Made by a program: the position numbers and the translations under genes | The notes under the pieces: generated by a model | Seen by the model: only the letters and a program-made list of their open reading frames with translations | What the model was told of the DNA's origin: nothing | Databases searched by the model: none | Shown here: positions 22,989-23,164 of the stretch, in pieces | Layout of the letters: each line of letters opens with the position of its first letter | Numbering within the stretch: the stretch's first letter is position 1 | Assembly: GCA_041645035.1 (NCBI GenBank) | Contig: JBAZQU010000016.1 | Coordinates: 1 to 23,164 of the forward strand | DNA: 23,164 bases | DNA from: 2-02-FULL-48-14 sp041645035 | GTDB lineage: Bacteria > Patescibacteriota > Gracilibacteria > UBA1369 > 2-02-FULL-48-14 | Direction of reading: 5' to 3'

Positions 22989-23046
22989 AATTCCTGAACA
23001 GAGGAAGACTTCCCTGAGGAGGCTCAGCGTAAAGTATTAGGTGCTG

Positions 23047-23164
23047 TTAACATATAACTTTTAGGACAAGGACTATCATTGCAAGCGTTACAAACCCGCC
23101 ATACACCACGGCAAGTTTATCGTATCTTGTGGCTACTCTTCTGAAGTTTTTCAATCTGTTAAAT
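23047..23164 (-). CDS. IS5-type transposase (C-terminal 38 residues only)
   Basis: An open frame enters from the right edge on the minus strand and ends at TAA (23047-23049). Its visible part contains NFRRVATRYDKLA, a hallmark of the C-terminus of IS5-family DDE transposases, followed by a hydrophobic tail. The remainder lies outside the window, so I cannot tell whether the element is intact. Between this stop and the inverted repeat at 22988 there are about 60 bp that should contain one terminal inverted repeat of the element; I cannot fix its end without the other terminus. Confidence 0.8.
   Translation of the reverse strand, partial: FNRLKNFRRVATRYDKLAVVYGGFVTLAMIVLVLKVIC

Noticed and set aside
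1..23164. UGA-as-glycine genetic code (Gracilibacteria/Absconditabacteria)
   Set aside because: Several genes end naturally at TGA (8715, 14882, 19994) at the expected protein ends, and conserved genes contain no in-frame TGA.
1..23164. tRNA or rRNA genes, CRISPR arrays, prophage
   Set aside because: No cloverleaf or rRNA-like segments, no regularly spaced direct repeats with unique spacers, and no phage structural genes; gene-free stretches are all shorter than 300 bp.

Overview
The window looks like a chromosomal segment of a Patescibacteria/CPR-type bacterium, most plausibly a Peregrinibacteria-like lineage. I infer this from the gene mix and style: housekeeping genes (trxB, rny, groES-groEL, pilT, pyrH-frr-rseP) next to very large secreted proteins with lamin-tail, Calx-beta and S-layer-homology domains, and several long orphan proteins. 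UGA is used as a stop (for example at 8713-8715, 14880-14882 and 19992-19994), so this is not the UGA=Gly code of Gracilibacteria/Absconditabacteria. Almost no start codon has a Shine-Dalgarno sequence, and many starts are preceded directly by ACT. The exact taxon is an inference.

Layout. Positions 1-4830 lie on the minus strand: a nearly complete thioredoxin reductase cut by the left edge, a 728-aa charged orphan, and a 565-aa exported, membrane-anchored protein with three lamin-tail domains. A 291-bp divergent intergenic region (4831-5121) follows, holding four 11-bp-phased CTGAA repeats and a structured leader. From 5122 on the plus strand come RNase Y and a HepT/MntA-type (HEPN/MNT) pair. 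A convergent HigBA-like toxin-antitoxin operon (8040 to 7432, minus) comes next, with a palindromic operator inside the antitoxin promoter. An ECF sigma factor and a membrane protein that looks like its anti-sigma factor (8152-9441) follow. Each is preceded by the same bipartite promoter, GCAACA-N12-CTGCATTGTA. Then come groES-groEL behind a CIRCE operator and ahead of a clear terminator.

A promoter embedded in that terminator starts the next block (11532-14882): two orphan genes, the type IV pilus retraction ATPase PilT, and a cyclic-nucleotide-binding/GAF-like protein overlapping pilT by 4 bp. A 1568-aa S-layer-type surface protein follows, with a 609-bp internal tandem duplication. The block from 19656 holds a small tail-anchored protein, pyrH, frr and the site-2 protease rseP. 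The right edge has a long imperfect inverted repeat and the C-terminal end of an IS5-type transposase.

How the parts may work together. The most interesting system is regulatory. The ECF sigma/anti-sigma pair appears to control itself through a matched pair of promoters. The sigma promoter abuts 11-bp-phased CTGA repeats, and the same kind of repeats recurs upstream of the lamin-tail surface-protein gene and the divergent RNase Y gene. A site-2 protease that could act in anti-sigma proteolysis is encoded in the same window. This suggests an envelope-response regulon linking surface proteins, RNA decay and possibly the HigBA-like module. All regulatory links are inferred from sequence pattern alone.
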